A stretch of 33,687 nucleotides of DNA from Polyangiaceae bacterium UTPRO1. Its GTDB lineage: Bacteria; Desulfobacterota; Binatia; UTPRO1. Location: assembly GCA_002050235.1 (NCBI GenBank), contig MWST01000002.1, forward strand, positions 1-33,687, written 5' to 3'. A program made the translations under genes and the position numbers. Below the pieces are notes generated by a model, which saw nothing but the letters and a program-made list of their open reading frames with translations, searched no databases and was not told where the DNA came from. Positions 6,393-15,292 of this stretch are shown here, in pieces (the stretch's first letter is position 1; each line of letters starts with the position of its first letter).

Positions 6393-8370
6393 GGCTAGCG
6401 CTGGCAAGGACGTTCCGCGGCCGGCGCCTCGGCTCTTCAAGAAGAGGATCGCGGACGCCGAGCCGATCGTGCCGGAGAGCGCCGCCCTCTTCCGCTTCGG
6501 CGAGCAGTGCAACAACGACTGTCCGATCTGCAGCAATACCGGGCAGGAGTCCCTCTTCTTCCATCCGACCGAGACGCTCCTGCGCCGCGCCGAATTCCTG
6601 CGTCGCTCCGGCTTCCGGCGCGCGGTCGTCACCGGCGGCGAGCCGACCATCCACCCCGGGTTCTGGACGGTAGTGGAGTACCTCGCCGCCGCCGGCTTCT
6701 CCTGGGACATCAACACGCACGGCCGGAGCTTCGCCAAGGAGGGCTTCGCGCACCGGGCTGCCAGCGTCGGCCTCGAGCGCGCCATCGTGTCGCTGCACTC
6801 ACACGTACCGGCGACGAGCGCCGCCATCTTCGGAGTCCGCGAACAGGCGCATCACGAGGCCGTCGCCGGCATCGACCGCCTCATCGATGCCGGGGTCGCA
6901 GTCATGCTCAACTGCGTGCTCACCCGGCTGAACCTCGACGAGCTCGACGACTACCTGCGCGCCGGCAGCGCCCGCTATGGCGGACGCGCGGCCTTCAAGT
7001 TCGTGTTCCCGTCCACCGTCGGCAAGGGCGGCTCATGGCCCGGCATCGCGACACTCCGCTACACCGACGTCCAGACGATCGTCCGGAGCCTGCGCACCAC
7101 CGCGCGCGTCCTCGGTGCCACCATTCTCTTCGAGTCGTTTCCGAACTGCGTTCTTGGCGATCCCGAAGCCACGAACCTCGGGCGGTCCGGGTTCGGAGAG
7201 ACGCACTACCTCGATGATGCCGGCGGCGACCGCATCTATTCGATGCGCCACATCGAGGCGGAGCTCTCCGTGTTCGCCGAGGTGTGCCGCCGGTGCCCCG
7301 CCCTGCGGCGCTGCCCCGGGGTCTCGCGCCTGTACGCCAAGCGCCACGGCGTCGACGAACTGGTTCCGTTCGCCGCGGCCGTCCACTCCCCCGAAACAGT
7401 GCCCGGCCCGCGGCAAGGTGCCGCCACGACGCCGGCGACGCGCGCCAATTCCTTCAATTACGTGCGCACCGAGACCGCCGTGCCGTGGACGACCGAGGCG
7501 TCGGCGTGCATCGCGCATGCCCGGAGCGGCGACGCGAGTCCCGTTCGCCAGCTCTGGCTCGTGGAGGTGGATCGCCTCGTCCGCTACGTCACCGACACGG
7601 GCGATTTCACCGCCGCGGAGATCCGGCACGTGAAGTCCGAACTTTCCCACCTCTTCGTCGACTGCGCGGCCCCGGGCGTGCTCGACGATTTCGAGCACGG
7701 CATGCGCCGAGTGGTCGCCGATCCGCTCTGCGCCTCGTGTCCGAATCACTCGCGATGCGGGCACCGCTTTCGCGTCGTCGACGGGGAGCCGTTCGCGTCC
7801 GAAGAGGCGCGAATAGTTCGCCACCTCCGCGGACTTCGCGGACGGGTGCTCGACGTCGGTTGCGGCGAGCAGCTCTACCGCGAAGAGCTGGCGGCGCTCC
7901 TGCACGCGCGCGCGATCGAGTACACGGGTCTCGACCCCGACCAAAGGAGCCTCGCCCGACTCGGCGCGGCGCTGCCGGACGCGCGCCTGCGCGTCGGCGA
8001 CATCGAAGGCTACGACGACACGCCCGCGAGCTACGACCACGTGCTCTGCCTGCGGGCCTTGAATCACGTCCGCGACCTCGACGCGGCGCTGGCGCGGATG
8101 TCGCTCCTCCTCACACCGGGCGGCTCGCTCCTGCTGGTCGAGATGACCCCCTTCGCGATGCTCCGCCGCGCCGAGCAGGTGGCGGCAGCCGACCGGGCGC
8201 CGCGCGCCGGCCACCAGCATTTCCGCAACCTCACGAGCACCGACGTCCTACCCTACGTACACCGCCACGACCTGCGCATAGTCGAGCATCGTCCGGCGAC
8301 GCGCGCCACGAGCAATCAATGGATCCTCCTCCTCGAGCGCTCCTCACCCCCGGCGCTTCCGGGCCGATGA
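6391..8370 (+). CDS. Radical SAM - class I methyltransferase fusion protein (rSAM-B)
   Basis: 659 residues. N-terminal rSAM domain: C40, C44, C47 (CNNDCPIC) and GGEP at 82-85. A twitch-like cluster C299, C302, C308 follows, then a second cysteine group C447, C450, C456. The last ~175 residues are a Rossmann methyltransferase: VLDVGCGE (486-493), an acidic GLDPD ribose-binding strand, and LRALNHV and TPGGSLLLVE motif regions. So one chain may do both radical chemistry and SAM methyl transfer, or the second domain may act on the rSAM product. The substrate is unknown. It heads the rightward operon; its stop overlaps the next ATG (ATGA, 8367-8370). Its start shares CATG 6390-6393 with rSAM-A. 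Confidence 0.88.
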   Translation: MASAGKDVPRPAPRLFKKRIADAEPIVPESAALFRFGEQCNNDCPICSNTGQESLFFHPTETLLRRAEFLRRSGFRRAVVTGGEPTIHPGFWTVVEYLAAAGFSWDINTHGRSFAKEGFAHRAASVGLERAIVSLHSHVPATSAAIFGVREQAHHEAVAGIDRLIDAGVAVMLNCVLTRLNLDELDDYLRAGSARYGGRAAFKFVFPSTVGKGGSWPGIATLRYTDVQTIVRSLRTTARVLGATILFESFPNCVLGDPEATNLGRSGFGETHYLDDAGGDRIYSMRHIEAELSVFAEVCRRCPALRRCPGVSRLYAKRHGVDELVPFAAAVHSPETVPGPRQGAATTPATRANSFNYVRTETAVPWTTEASACIAHARSGDASPVRQLWLVEVDRLVRYVTDTGDFTAAEIRHVKSELSHLFVDCAAPGVLDDFEHGMRRVVADPLCASCPNHSRCGHRFRVVDGEPFASEEARIVRHLRGLRGRVLDVGCGEQLYREELAALLHARAIEYTGLDPDQRSLARLGAALPDARLRVGDIEGYDDTPASYDHVLCLRALNHVRDLDAALARMSLLLTPGGSLLLVEMTPFAMLRRAEQVAAADRAPRAGHQHFRNLTSTDVLPYVHRHDLRIVEHRPATRATSNQWILLLERSSPPALPGR

Positions 8371-10085
8371 CCTACTCGGCGACCCCGCACGGGCTCGTCT
8401 GGCTCGCCGCCGTCGCCGCCGCGCTCGTCCTGATAGCGATCGTCCTCGACCGCTGGACGCAACAGCGCCGAGCGATCCGCGGGCTCGTGATCGCCGGCGG
8501 CGCTTGTGCGCTCCTCGGCGGCGGGCTCGTCTTCCTGCTCGTCACGCCGGCCGACGTGCCGACGGGATGGATCACCGTCCTCCAGGAGGGCCGGAGCGCG
8601 CGGAACATCCGGCAGCTCTACGGACTCGGTACGCACGCCGGCGCCGGGTTCGACGCGCTGGTCGGATTGGTCGGCGGACACGGTCCGACGACGTTGCCCG
8701 CCGTGGTCCGCATGAACCTCGCCCTCTTCGCAGTCGACACCGTCGTCCTCTTCTTCCTGGCGCGCCACGTGCTGTGCTCGTGGTGGGCGAGCCTGGCGTT
8801 CGCTGCCGCCTACACCTGCAATCTGAACACGATCAACGCGGTCTTCTCGGAAACGCCGGCGATGCTGTGGACGCTCCTCGTCTGGCTCGCACCCACCGCG
8901 GCCGCGGTGGTCGCGGATGGCGACGCCGCACCCCGGCTGCGCCGTCTCGCTGTAGCGTGCCTGGGCGTACTGGTGGTCCTCGCGACCGGCGTACGCACCG
9001 AGGCGCTCGTACTCGGCATCCCGGCGCTCGCGATCGCGGTCGCTTGCGTCGTCGGGGCCGAGGGCCGGCTCCAGAGCGGCCTCGACAACGTCGGCGACCG
9101 GCTGCGCACGATCGTTGCCGGCCCGTTGCCGGCGTTCCTCGCCGCCGCCGCCGCTCTGCTCGCCCTCGAGTACCTGCCGATTACGGACGCCTGGCGCTAC
9201 CCCATGGCTGCTCTGCGACCCCTCGACTTCTCGTTCCTGACCTGGCTCCAGGCGATCGCACTGCTCTTTCCGTTCGCGATCGTGGTACTGTTCGTACTCG
9301 GCCTGGTCCACGGCGTGCGGCGATGGTTCGCTTTCCTCCTGCTGCCCATCAGCCTGCTGGTGCTGCTCAAGGTCTACGCCAGCGCCTCACACGGAGCCTT
9401 CCTCGACAAGTTTCGCTACCTGGCGCTCGTCACCCCGTTCGTCCTGCTTCTCGGGCTCTTCGGCTTTCGCGAGCTGTCGTCCTGGGCCGAGCGGCTGGCC
9501 TGGCCGGCGTGGTGGAAGCGCCTCGCGGTGCTGCTGCTGGTCGCTACCGTCCCGGCCTGGAACCCATGGCAACGGGAGCTCTTCGGCCGGCGCCAGGAGC
9601 TTCCCGGCGTGACCACGGCGGCGCCGTTCCTGGCCCGCAACCAGCAGACGGAAGTGCGCTACCTCCTCGACCTCGTAGCTCGCTATCCGGACTGCGTCTT
9701 CATCGCCAAGACCTCGCGCGCCGAGAGCGCGGCGGACGTCCGCATCGGCTACCGTTGGCTGGTCTTCGGAGGGTCCGTCCGCCGTCTCGTCGAAACCGAA
9801 GGCGCCGGTCCGGCGGAGCGGATCGCGACCGAGCTCGCACCCGACGCGCCGTGCGTCCTTTTCTATAGGAGCCTGGATTGCGATCTCGCGGAGTTCGGCG
9901 ACTGCACGGCGGAGACCAGTGGCCGCATCGCCCTCGAGGAGCGCGTCCTCGAAAACCTCCCCTATAGCGAGATCTACGAATACGGCGCGCATCGTCCCGA
10001 GATCCGCCTCGGCGTCTACGCAGTCGGCGGCGGCGACGGCTACGCCGCGCCATGGCCGCATGACAGGCCGCGCAATGGACGTTGA
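8367..10085 (+). CDS. Polytopic membrane protein, GT-C glycosyltransferase-like
   Basis: 572 residues with roughly ten hydrophobic segments in the first 400 and a soluble C-terminal domain of about 170, probably periplasmic. The pattern of long loops, helical bundle and soluble tail resembles GT-C enzymes that use polyprenyl-phosphate sugars (ArnT, PMT and related families), but I see no certain catalytic motif. The ATG at 8367 overlaps the stop of rSAM-B, and arnB follows after 36 bp, so it lies between an rSAM enzyme and the Ara4N pathway. It is a candidate for the missing Ara4N transferase (inference). The open frame upstream of 8367 is a shadow of rSAM-B. Confidence 0.78.
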   Translation: MTYSATPHGLVWLAAVAAALVLIAIVLDRWTQQRRAIRGLVIAGGACALLGGGLVFLLVTPADVPTGWITVLQEGRSARNIRQLYGLGTHAGAGFDALVGLVGGHGPTTLPAVVRMNLALFAVDTVVLFFLARHVLCSWWASLAFAAAYTCNLNTINAVFSETPAMLWTLLVWLAPTAAAVVADGDAAPRLRRLAVACLGVLVVLATGVRTEALVLGIPALAIAVACVVGAEGRLQSGLDNVGDRLRTIVAGPLPAFLAAAAALLALEYLPITDAWRYPMAALRPLDFSFLTWLQAIALLFPFAIVVLFVLGLVHGVRRWFAFLLLPISLLVLLKVYASASHGAFLDKFRYLALVTPFVLLLGLFGFRELSSWAERLAWPAWWKRLAVLLLVATVPAWNPWQRELFGRRQELPGVTTAAPFLARNQQTEVRYLLDLVARYPDCVFIAKTSRAESAADVRIGYRWLVFGGSVRRLVETEGAGPAERIATELAPDAPCVLFYRSLDCDLAEFGDCTAETSGRIALEERVLENLPYSEIYEYGAHRPEIRLGVYAVGGGDGYAAPWPHDRPRNGR

Positions 10086-10121
10086 CCCGATCGGTCCCGC
10101 CGTGAGACGTTCGCGCGTCTC

Positions 10122-11387
10122 GTGGAAAAGCTCGGCCCACAGGCGGCGTCGCACCGCGAGCGGACGCCGGTGCGAAAGCGGCGCGCCGCTCCGGCGGAAG
10201 CTCCGGCGGCGCCGTCGCCGCCGGCTCCCGGGCGCCGGGAGCTCCTCCCGCTCTCGCGGCCGTCGATAGGCGACGCCGAGATCGCTGCGGTCGTGGCCGT
10301 GCTCCGCTCGGGCTGGCTCACGAGCGGCCCTCGCGTCGCCGAGTTCGAGCGCCTCTTCGCCGCGACCGTCGGCGCACGGCATGCGGTCGCTCTGAGCTCG
10401 GCGACGGCGGGCCTGCACTTGACGCTTCTCGCCGCCGGCATCGGTCCGGGCGACGAAGTGGTGACGTCGCCGCTTACGTGGGCCGCCACCGGCAACATGA
10501 TCCTCGCCGTCGGCGCCCGGCCGGTGTTCGCCGACGTCGACCCGACGACCCTCAACATCGATCCGGCCGCCGTCGAACGCGCACTCAGCGAGCGGACGCG
10601 GGCCATCGTGCCCGTCCACTTCGCGGGGCAGCCGGTCGACCTGGATACGCTACGCGCCCTCGCAGCGAGCCACGGCGCGGCATTGATAGAGGACGCAGCG
10701 CACGCTCTCGGGACGACCTATCGCGGGCGGCCGGTAGGCGGCGGCAGCGCCGCCGCGGTCTTCAGCTTCCACCCCGTCAAGGCGATCACTACCGGCGAAG
10801 GCGGCATGGTTGCCACCGACGACGCCGACTTCGCGGCGCGGCTCCGCCTCCTGCGCTTCCACGGCATCACCCGCGACGCCTGGAAACGCTACGGCAGCCG
10901 CGGCCACCCCGACTACGAGGTCGTGGAGCTGGGCTACAAGTACAACTTGACGGATCTCCAGGCGGCGCTCGGGATCGCACAGCTCGCACGCCTCGACGAG
11001 TTCGTGACCGCGCGGACCCGCGTCGCCGGATGGTACGCTGAGCGCCTGCGGCACGTGCCCGCAGCGGCGATGCTGGACCCCGTGTCCTACCCGGCGCGCC
11101 ATGCCTGGCACCTGCTCGTCGTCCGCTTGCGGCTGGACATGCTTCGCGTCGACCGCGACGCGGTGATGGAGGAGCTCCTCGCTGCGAACATCGGCGTCGG
11201 GCTCCATTTCAAGGCGTTGCACCTCCACCGGCTGTATCGCGACCGCGCCGACGCCGCGGCGCTTCCGCACGCAACCGCGGCGTCGCACGCGATCCTGTCC
11301 TTGCCGCTCTTTCCCGCGATGGTCGAAGACGACGTGCGCGACGTGGTCGACGCCCTCGCGGACGTGCTCCACCGCCATGCGGCGTGA
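10122..11387 (+). CDS. arnB: UDP-Ara4O aminotransferase ArnB (DegT/DnrJ/EryC1/StrS family)
   Basis: 421 residues from GTG 10122; GTG 10170 is an alternative in the same frame. The PLP enzyme transfers an amino group from glutamate to UDP-4-keto-L-arabinose. K220 (FSFHPVK) is the internal aldimine lysine, with D191 in EDAAHALG and SATAGLHLTL for phosphate contacts. LPLSRP, SGWLTSGP and GYKYNLTD match enteric ArnB nearly word for word. About 37 Pro/Ala/Arg-rich residues precede the conserved start and may be non-functional or wrongly included. arnC begins inside the last codons (11-bp overlap). Other family members make different 4-amino sugars, but the following arnC-A-A-D genes argue for ArnB. 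Confidence 0.93.
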   Translation: MEKLGPQAASHRERTPVRKRRAAPAEAPAAPSPPAPGRRELLPLSRPSIGDAEIAAVVAVLRSGWLTSGPRVAEFERLFAATVGARHAVALSSATAGLHLTLLAAGIGPGDEVVTSPLTWAATGNMILAVGARPVFADVDPTTLNIDPAAVERALSERTRAIVPVHFAGQPVDLDTLRALAASHGAALIEDAAHALGTTYRGRPVGGGSAAAVFSFHPVKAITTGEGGMVATDDADFAARLRLLRFHGITRDAWKRYGSRGHPDYEVVELGYKYNLTDLQAALGIAQLARLDEFVTARTRVAGWYAERLRHVPAAAMLDPVSYPARHAWHLLVVRLRLDMLRVDRDAVMEELLAANIGVGLHFKALHLHRLYRDRADAAALPHATAASHAILSLPLFPAMVEDDVRDVVDALADVLHRHAA

Positions 11388-12408
11388 GACGGACGGATCC
11401 GCCGCCGCCGGCGGAGCGGCCGGCGGCGAGCCGCCGGCGGTCTCGATCGTCGTCCCCGTCTTCAACGAGGCCGCAGGTCTGGCGCGCTTCGACGCTCGCC
11501 TCGCCGCTGCCTGCGATCGCCTCGACCGGTCCGCCGAGGTGGTCTACGTCGACGACGGCAGTCGCGACGGCTCGCTCGAGATCTTGACCGCCATCACCGC
11601 CCGCGACCCGCGCGTGCTCGTGGTCGCGCTGGCCCGCAACGTCGGGCAGCACGCCGCCGTCCTCGCCGGCTTCGCTCACGCGCGCGGCGACGTCGTCGTT
11701 ACCATCGACGCCGACCTCCAGAACCCGCCGGAAGAAATCCCGCGCCTGCTGGCCGAGATCGACGCCGGTTACGACGTCGTCGGCACGCGGCGCGCGGCGC
11801 GCGTCGATCCGTTCTCGCGCCGGGTCTTGTCGGCGACGGTGAGCCGTCTCGCGTCGCGCGCGGTCGGCGTTCCCATGACCGACTGCGGCTCGATGCTCCG
11901 GGCCTATCGCCGCTCCGTGGTCGATGCGGTCGTGCAGCTCGCCGACCGAGCGCTCTTCATTCCGGCTCTGGCCGCATGGGTGGCGGCGCGTCCGACCGAG
12001 ATCGCGATCACCCACGGTCCCCGCGTCGCCGGGCGGTCGCGCTACTCGCCGTTGCGATTCATGCGCCTCGGCTTCGATCTGATGACCGGATTTTCGCTGC
12101 TGCCGATCCAGCTCGTGTCGCTGGCGGGCATCGGCGTGTCGCTCGTCGGCACCGGCTTCGGAATCTACCTCCTCTTCCGGCGTCTGGTCCTCGGACCCGA
12201 GAGCGAGGGCCTGTTCACGCTCTTCGCGATCCTCTTCGTCTTCCTCGGCCTCCTCATCTTCGCCGTCGGCCTCGTCGGCGAGTACGTAGGGCGCATCTAC
12301 GCCGAGGTGCGCCGCCGCCCCTCGTACGTGGTGCGCGCCGTCTACGGCGCCTCGCGAGCCCGGAGCGCGCCCGACGCGGCGCAGGAACCCGCATGCCCAT
12401 CGTCGTGA
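11377..12408 (+). CDS. arnC: Undecaprenyl-phosphate Ara4FN transferase ArnC (GT2)
   Basis: 343 residues. The GT-A domain has VDDGS (58-62) and DADLQNPPEE (111-120, metal and donor site), followed by RNVGQH, GCMLRAY-like and GRSRYS segments typical of ArnC. Two C-terminal transmembrane helices (about 238-265 and 275-305) end in GEYVGRIYAEVR. It moves 4-formamido-arabinose from UDP to undecaprenyl phosphate at the inner face of the cytoplasmic membrane. The first ~20 residues are Gly/Ala-rich and not conserved. It overlaps arnB by 11 bp, and its end overlaps the formyltransferase gene by 16 bp. A GtrB/DPM-like role with another sugar is possible, but similarity to enteric ArnC is high throughout. 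Confidence 0.93.
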   Translation: MRRETDGSAAAGGAAGGEPPAVSIVVPVFNEAAGLARFDARLAAACDRLDRSAEVVYVDDGSRDGSLEILTAITARDPRVLVVALARNVGQHAAVLAGFAHARGDVVVTIDADLQNPPEEIPRLLAEIDAGYDVVGTRRAARVDPFSRRVLSATVSRLASRAVGVPMTDCGSMLRAYRRSVVDAVVQLADRALFIPALAAWVAARPTEIAITHGPRVAGRSRYSPLRFMRLGFDLMTGFSLLPIQLVSLAGIGVSLVGTGFGIYLLFRRLVLGPESEGLFTLFAILFVFLGLLIFAVGLVGEYVGRIYAEVRRRPSYVVRAVYGASRARSAPDAAQEPACPSS

Positions 12409-13328
12409 TGGCGTACCAGGACATCGGCTGGGTCTGCCTCGACGAGCTCTTGCAGCTCGGCGCCGAAGTCGCCGCCGTCGTCACCCACAGCGACGCTCCC
12501 GGCGAGGAGATCTGGTTTCGCTCCGTCGCCGACCGTGCCCGAACCGCGGGAATCCCGGTGCTCGCGCCTGTCGACGTGAACGCGCCCGAGGTCGTCACCC
12601 GCCTTGCCGCACTCGCACCCGAGCTCCTGCTCTCGTTCTACTTCCGGCAGATTCTGAAGCCGGCTCTTCTCGCCGTTCCCTCGCGGGGCGCGCTCAATCT
12701 GCACGGCTCGCTGCTGCCGCGCTACCGCGGGCGGTGTCCGGTCAACTGGGTCCTCGTCCACGGCGAGGCGGAAACCGGGGTGACGCTGCATCACATGACG
12801 CCCGAGCCCGACGCGGGCGACATCGCCGCCCAGCGCCGCGTGCCGATAACGGAAGACGATACGGCGCTGACGCTGAACCGCAAGCTCGCCGACGCGGCGC
12901 GCCTGCTCCTTCGCGCCACGTTCCCCGCGCTCCTAGCCGGCGCGGTGCCGCGGATCCCCCAAGACCACGCGCGCGCGACGACGTTCGGCGGCCGGCGACC
13001 GCAGGACGGCCGCCTCGTCTGGCAGCGCCCGGCGCGCGAGCTCCGCAACCTCGTCCGCGCCGTCACCCACCCGTATCCCGGCGCCTTCGCCGCCTGGGGC
13101 GGGACGAAGCTCTTCGTATGGCAGACGGCGCTGGTCGATGGGCCGACCGCCGCCGCACCCGGATGCATCGCCGCGCTCTCGCCAGCCGGCATCGTCGTCG
13201 GCACCGGCGCCGGCAACCTGCGGCTCACGCAGCTCCAACTCGACGGCGAGGGTGAAGAGCGCGCGTTCGACTTCGCCTGCCGCCATGGCCTGCACCCGGG
13301 CGATCGCCTGGAGAACGGCCCATGCTGA
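12393..13328 (+). CDS. arnA: UDP-Ara4N formyltransferase (stand-alone ArnA N-terminal part)
   Basis: 311 residues, equal to the N-terminal half of E. coli ArnA. The catalytic triad N102, H104, D140 is present at the same numbers as in E. coli, in LNLHGSLLP and DAGDI. The C-terminal OB-like part has FGGRRPQDG and RAVTHPYPGAF, matching ArnA. It formylates the 4-amino group of UDP-Ara4N with 10-formyl-tetrahydrofolate. The ATG at 12393 has AGGAA upstream. The gene overlaps the decarboxylase gene by seven bases (ATGCTGA), so the two ArnA activities are separate but coupled chains here. This is a clean gene fission, not a frameshift: both proteins have complete ends. Confidence 0.94.
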   Translation: MPIVVMAYQDIGWVCLDELLQLGAEVAAVVTHSDAPGEEIWFRSVADRARTAGIPVLAPVDVNAPEVVTRLAALAPELLLSFYFRQILKPALLAVPSRGALNLHGSLLPRYRGRCPVNWVLVHGEAETGVTLHHMTPEPDAGDIAAQRRVPITEDDTALTLNRKLADAARLLLRATFPALLAGAVPRIPQDHARATTFGGRRPQDGRLVWQRPARELRNLVRAVTHPYPGAFAAWGGTKLFVWQTALVDGPTAAAPGCIAALSPAGIVVGTGAGNLRLTQLQLDGEGEERAFDFACRHGLHPGDRLENGPC

Positions 13329-14305
13329 CCGTGCTTCTCACCGGCGGCGCGGGATTCCTCGGCTCGCACCTGGCCGACGGCTTCCTGGCGCGCGGCGACC
13401 GCGTCATCGCGCTCGACACCGGCTCGCAGAAGAAGATCCGCCACCTCCGCCGCCATCCCCGCTTCCGCCTGGTCGTCGATTCGGTAATGAACCCCGACAT
13501 CCTCGACGTCCTGGCGGCTCGCGCCGACCTCGTCTACCACCTCGCCGGCATCGTCGGCGTCGAGCACTACGTCGGCGATCCCTACGAAGTGCTGAACGTC
13601 AACGTCAACGGCACGCAGAACGTCCTGCGGGCGGCGCTGAAGCACGGCCGCCGCGTCGTCTTCGCGTCGACGTCCGAGGTCTACGGCAAGAACCCCGCCG
13701 TCCCGTGGCGCGAGGACGCCGACCGGGTGCTGGGACCGAGCACGATCGACCGCTGGTGCTACGCGACCTCCAAGGCCGCCGGCGAACACTTCTGCCTCGC
13801 CTTCCGCCGCCTCGGGCTCGTGGTCACGATCCTGCGCTACTTCAACGTCTACGGCCCGCGCCTCGACCAACTCGACGTCGGCCGCGTGGTCACCATCTTC
13901 ATGGGCCAGCTCCTCCGCGGCGCACCGCTCACCGTCATCGGCGACGGCAGCCAGACCCGCTGCTTCACGTACGTGCAGGACGCGGTCGCAGCGACGATCG
14001 CCGCCGGGGTGACGGCAGCGGCCGCAGACCAGATCATCAACGTCGGCTCCGACGTCGAGACCTCGATCCGGGAGCTGGCAGAGCGCATGATCGCAATCGG
14101 CGGCGGCCCCTCGACGCTGCGCTTCGTCGCTCAGGAGTCCGTATACGGCGCCGGCTACGAGGACGTCGCTCGGCGCGTCCCCGACGTGAGCCGCATGACC
14201 GCGATCCTCGGCACGCGAGCGGTGACGCCGCTCGACGACGGGCTGGCGCGAACGATCGGCTGGTTCCGGCGCCAGCGGGCCGACGGCGCGCCGGACGACG
14301 CGTGA
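13322..14305 (+). CDS. UDP-glucuronate decarboxylase (stand-alone ArnA C-terminal part, SDR family)
   Basis: 327 residues. NAD-binding GGAGFLG (8-14), catalytic STSEV (116-120), Y147/K151 (YATSK) and a late arginine in GYEDVARR correspond to S433/E434, the Y-x-x-x-K pair and R619 of E. coli ArnA. The YATSK and GYEDV forms look closer to ArnA than to UDP-xylose synthase, and the gene order agrees. It oxidises and decarboxylates UDP-GlcA to UDP-4-keto-arabinose, the substrate for ArnB. A UDP-xylose synthase-like activity is the main alternative. The next gene starts in its stop codon (GTGA at 14302-14305). Confidence 0.9.
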   Translation: MLTVLLTGGAGFLGSHLADGFLARGDRVIALDTGSQKKIRHLRRHPRFRLVVDSVMNPDILDVLAARADLVYHLAGIVGVEHYVGDPYEVLNVNVNGTQNVLRAALKHGRRVVFASTSEVYGKNPAVPWREDADRVLGPSTIDRWCYATSKAAGEHFCLAFRRLGLVVTILRYFNVYGPRLDQLDVGRVVTIFMGQLLRGAPLTVIGDGSQTRCFTYVQDAVAATIAAGVTAAAADQIINVGSDVETSIRELAERMIAIGGGPSTLRFVAQESVYGAGYEDVARRVPDVSRMTAILGTRAVTPLDDGLARTIGWFRRQRADGAPDDA

Positions 14306-15219
14306 GCGGCGCGGCGCCGCCGCGGGTCGCCCTGAAGGTCGACGTCGACACCCACGACGGTCTGCGCGACGGGGTGGCGATCATCCGGGACCGGCTCGCC
14401 GCGTACGGCGTCCCCGCCTCGTTCTTCGTCGCCTGCGGGCCGGACGCGATGGGGCGCCGCTTGCCGCACCTGCTGCGCCCGGGCTTCCTACTGAAGCTGC
14501 TGCGAACGCGCGCCCCGTCGGTATACGGTTGGCGGACCCTGCTCTCGGGCACGCTCCTCCCCGCCCGGCCGATCGCCGCAGCCTTTCCGGACGTGCTGCG
14601 CGCGCTCGTGCGCGCGGGTCACGAGGTCGCCGTGCACGGCCACGACCACGCCCGCTGGCAAGACCGCCTCCCGGCGCTCGACGCCGCCGCGGTCGCCGCC
14701 GAGGTGATGCGCGCGCGCGCCGTCTACCGCCAGGCGCTCGGCGTCGACCCGCGCGGCTTCGGCGCGCCCGGCTGGCGCTGTACGGCCGCGAGCCTCGCCG
14801 CCGTCGACGACGCCGGTTTCACCTACCGCAGCGACACCCGTGGCGACGCGCCCTATCTCCCGGCGATCACCGGGCGCGTCTTCCGCGCCCCCGAGCTGCC
14901 GACGACGCTGCCGACTCTCGACGAGATCTACGGCATCGTCGGCCGCGACCCGGCCGTCCTGGCCGAGCATCTCGCGCGCCGGCTCCGGCCGGGTGCGCTC
15001 GAGGTGCACACGATCCACGCCGAGCTCGAAGGCGGTCCCTACGTCGGCGTCCTGGAGGCGTTTCTCGCGCGCACGGTCGGGCGCGTGCGCTTCGTGCGCC
15101 TCGGCGACGAGGCCGACGCGCTCGACGCTTCGGCTCTCCCCGTCTGCGAAGTCCGCGATGGGACCGTGCCCGGGCGTCCGTTGCCGGTCGCCCGGCAACG
15201 ATCGCGGCAGCGGCGCTGA
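14302..15219 (+). CDS. arnD: 4-formamido-arabinose-phosphoundecaprenol deformylase ArnD
   Basis: 305 residues; E. coli ArnD has 296. Polysaccharide-deacetylase (NodB) fold: DVDT (14-17) with the catalytic and metal aspartates, HGHDHARWQ (112-120), a GAPGWR segment, and YTIHAE-like VHTIHAELEG near the end. GPDAMGR and LYGW-like VYGWRTLLSGT are specific to ArnD. It removes the formyl group once the sugar is on undecaprenyl phosphate. The start is GTG 14302, inside the previous stop (GTGA). This ends the arnB-C-A-A-D series, which keeps the enteric gene order. No arnT, arnE, arnF or ugd follows. The last ~40 residues are less conserved. Confidence 0.93.
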   Translation: MSGAAPPRVALKVDVDTHDGLRDGVAIIRDRLAAYGVPASFFVACGPDAMGRRLPHLLRPGFLLKLLRTRAPSVYGWRTLLSGTLLPARPIAAAFPDVLRALVRAGHEVAVHGHDHARWQDRLPALDAAAVAAEVMRARAVYRQALGVDPRGFGAPGWRCTAASLAAVDDAGFTYRSDTRGDAPYLPAITGRVFRAPELPTTLPTLDEIYGIVGRDPAVLAEHLARRLRPGALEVHTIHAELEGGPYVGVLEAFLARTVGRVRFVRLGDEADALDASALPVCEVRDGTVPGRPLPVARQRSRQRR

Positions 15220-15292
15220 CCAGCGCCGCCGCAACTGCTGCCACGGCGGGTCGGCGAGCGACGCGGCGACGGCCGGTGCGCGGACGGCCCGA

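Noticed and set aside
7284..8366. N-terminal extension of the GT-C protein at 8367
   Set aside because: The extension is the +1 shadow of the rSAM-methyltransferase; the ATGA overlap gives a natural start.
13322..13328. Possible frameshift that would fuse the two arnA genes
   Set aside because: Both proteins have intact family termini, and the ATGCTGA overlap is a normal coupling junction.
15271..15289. GGCCG...CGGCC inverted repeat between arnD and the amidinotransferase as a terminator
   Set aside because: The stem is only five pairs with no T-run; not enough to call.
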